The notes under the pieces are model-generated. The model made no database searches. It worked only from the letters and a program-made list of their open reading frames with translations, and was not told the DNA's origin. Below are positions 61,427 through 64,000 of a DNA stretch of 64,000 nucleotides, in pieces (position 1 is the first letter of the stretch; the number at the start of each line of letters is the position of its first letter). The position numbers were made by a program, and so were the translations under genes. The stretch comes from Lineus longissimus (lineage: Eukaryota > Nemertea > Pilidiophora > Heteronemertea > Lineidae): positions 11,844,001-11,908,000 of the forward strand of contig NC_088319.1 in the NCBI RefSeq assembly GCF_910592395.1. Reading direction: 5' to 3'.

Positions 61427-64000
61427 GCAAGTTATTCGATGGATGGCTCTCGTTGCCTCACAAAGTGGCGGGACTCGAGTGGATACTGGAACCGTGTTGC
61501 TAGTAGAGCTACGAAAAGGAAAAGTGTAAAATGAAACAATTCTTATTTTTATACTGAATGGAATTTGTGGATATTGTGTGTCGCCAATGAAATCTAACAA
61601 AATAATGTTTTGTTGGAATTATACTTTTAGCATTGAAATTGATACGGGTAGCACTGGGACTGGCAATTTAATTCTAACGATATGATTTTTATGAAGCTAT
61701 TCATGAAGCTGAACAGGGGTATTAAAAAAACTGGATCACTGGACTGCTCGATTGTGACTCATGGATCACCACCGCCTGGATTGCAGCTGGCACTTGCTTG
61801 CTGTAATTTAGGTTTATGCCTATTGTGCATGTTGCACTACTCAGCCTCATGATGTCATCATCACATCTGTCTAATCGACTGCCCCGATTCAAGTACATAA
61901 TAATTCACGCAAACGGGAAACGTTAGCAATTTGGGAATTCGCCAATCCATCCAGGCAGTGGTGATCCGTGAATCACAATCCTGTAAATCCAAGAGTCCAG
62001 TGATCCAGCTTCTTCGAATACCCCCTATTAAAACAGACTGTCCACGACAGCACTGATGTCAAACAGTCAAATTGTTCGACGCATGGGGGTATTGGCCAAC
62101 AATATAATGATGGCAAAGCTTGAGTGAGCAAAAAGGGACACTGCAAGGGCAGCCCACAGGAGATGTTTGTGCGCGGCGCTCCGCTTTTTTCGTCGATGAT
62201 GTTGTTGTGTGGGTTGGTTTGATAGTTTGGTAAACTGCTACAAATGGCTGACATAAAAAAGCGCCCTGCCCCCTATCGTCAGCACCAGAATTGTCAAACA
62301 TTTGGGAAAATAGTCGAAGTCAGACCAAACAATTAGTTGCAAGGGATCAAGATGATGATTGACCATATCAAAGGGGAGCGATGAAAATATATGTAATACA
62401 TCCGACCTATATTGGCTTATTTATGTAGTACCGATTGGCTTGGCGTTATATTTAGTACCATTAATCTTGTAGACGTTTTCAATTTCAACGAGCGCTGCCC
62501 GCGCTCTTGTTTCAAGCATGGCGTCACATTATATTATATGATGTCGGGAACTTACTCGTTCTGACGTTTCGTGACGTCACTCAGAGTTTTGCAAGCCTTC
62601 CGAAAGCAACAAACGTCAAATACGAATTATGGAAATGTACTTTATTCACGATTTTTTAAAAGATGTTCCTGATTCCTCCTACAAACACGTGCACAGGATA
62701 ATATACGAGTGTCGCATGACTTGGAACAGGACTTCATGACACCACAGACACTAGCACTTCGCAAGTTGTCGAAACTCGCCTTTTGCGAAACCTGCCTATT
62801 GTGAGAAATACGTTGGACAAACAGATAATAGATAACCAAGCTAACATAGCAGGAGTTTGACTAATCACCAGAGGGAAAAGCCTGATTCTTTTAGCTTCAT
62901 TATCTATTTTAAAAAAACTTCATCAGCCAAAAAGTACGTTTTCTACCCGAGTATTGACTTGGCACGTAATTCGTGGCCTACATAATGAAAGAATAGTATA
63001 GATGACGTCGCCGTTTGCCTGATTATAACATTCCTGATCTAAAAAATACATGTAGGATATTGTGCTAAAAACGATCATAGATTTGGATTTTGATGTACTT
63101 ACGCTTAATATATCGACATTTTGATACATTGAAGTATTCTATTGTTGTGTGTTGTCTTGTAAATGTAAACTTATGTAAATAGATATGTATGTTGTTGTAC
63201 AATGCAGTCTAATAATCATAATGGTAGGACCTAGAAGAAAAGGGGGTGGGGCAAACGCATTGGCCATTTTGATGTTGTACTGGTCGGTCAGCTATAGGCC
63301 TACATTCTAGATAAGGGTTGACCACCGGCACAACCATTTTGGCTACACCTGGAAATCCTAAATCAGAACAGAACAGAACTCCTTGAGGTCTCTCATATAC
63401 CCTCTAAATTTCACTTTGACACTAGTAACCAAGAGCGTGTAAGTAGTTCTTCATACCCTAATTATATCTGTTGACATATAATTATTTACTTTCTTGTAGT
63501 AAGAGTATAAGCTAGTTTTTAGCTCATCTGATTTTGGGAGAAAATGTTGAAGCTAATTTTGTAAGATGTCTGACCTAATTACCTTAGGCGTTATTCTTAC
63601 ATTTCAAGGAATAAAGACTGCCGATAAGTTGCGCGGGGGAGCATGCATATTTCAAATATATTGTGAAATTTTGATTTATTTGTAAATTATGTAAATAGGT
63701 ATTTTGAAAACGGTGTAAAATATGTTTATTCGAAGGGAACATTGCTACCTTATCAAAATATCAATTTCATGTGTACTCATCGTGATTACGTAACATTAAA
63801 AGTAGGTGTATTGAATCCCACAGCGTTGTTAATTGTCTTATGTTCTTTCTATAAGACCCAGGAAATCAATTGCCCTGGGGAAAAAACTATTGGCTCCATG
63901 ATTGAGGAATAAATAACATTTTGACAAACAATTAGTCACGTTAATTAGTAAGACTTTATTTATTTCATAATACAATGTACATTATTTGATAGTAGGGCGC
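61427..64000. other. Downstream of NEP-B: 3' UTR and intergenic
   Basis: No gene recognised. Contains a family B end at about 62755-62803 (CTTTTGCGAAACCTGCCTA) and a partial family C element at 63312-63420 (AAGGGTTGACCACC ... CAACCATTTTGGCTA). No AATAAA lies close to the stop; candidates at about 63610 and 63906 are distant. Confidence 0.5.

Overview
This window is eukaryotic, from an animal. Genes are split by GT-AG introns, coding density is low, and non-autonomous DNA transposons, tRNA-derived SINE-like pieces and LINE fragments are abundant. The protein families (M13 neprilysins with a type II membrane anchor, GPI-type Ly6/uPAR proteins, rhodopsin-like peptide GPCRs) and the repeat flavour (many TACATGTA and TAGGCCT strings) suggest a marine invertebrate. 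The sequence does not tell me which phylum. LAYOUT: (1) 0.2-2.8 kb, the last eight exons of a neprilysin-like gene (NEP-A), entering from the left edge. (2) 4.8-9.4 kb, two tandem Ly6/uPAR genes with the same three-exon, phase-1/phase-0 structure and ten cysteines each; weak Ly6-like relics lie at 24.8-26.6 kb. (3) 13.5-23.0 kb, a recent segmental duplication carrying one intronless class A GPCR per copy. A reverse-transcriptase fragment lies exactly between the copies. Copy 1 carries a clean 508-bp transposon insertion with 9-bp target duplications, and copy 2 preserves the empty site. (4) 23.0-35.0 kb, mostly repeats and unassigned sequence. (5) 35.1-61.4 kb, a second, complete neprilysin-like gene (NEP-B), followed by unassigned sequence to the end. 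MAIN RESULT: NEP-B appears built for combinatorial splicing. It has two candidate first exons (both 65 nt, phase 2). It has two copies of the 68-nt exon that encodes the HEITH zinc-binding helix. It has five copies of the 77-nt exon that encodes the active-site loop around the catalytic His-Ser and the substrate-binding Arg. Every copy keeps exact length, phase, AG acceptor and GT donor. Joining the two catalytic exons, or the first two loop exons, gives an early stop, so the choice should be mutually exclusive. One exon of each set gives a 2271-nt reading frame (756 residues), the normal length for the family. Up to 2 x 2 x 5 = 20 ectoenzymes could come from one locus, with variation concentrated at the active site. 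I know of no described neprilysin with this architecture, but I could not search. The genes here are a cell-surface set (ectopeptidases, GPI proteins, peptide receptors). A link between peptide processing and peptide sensing is only an inference from proximity.
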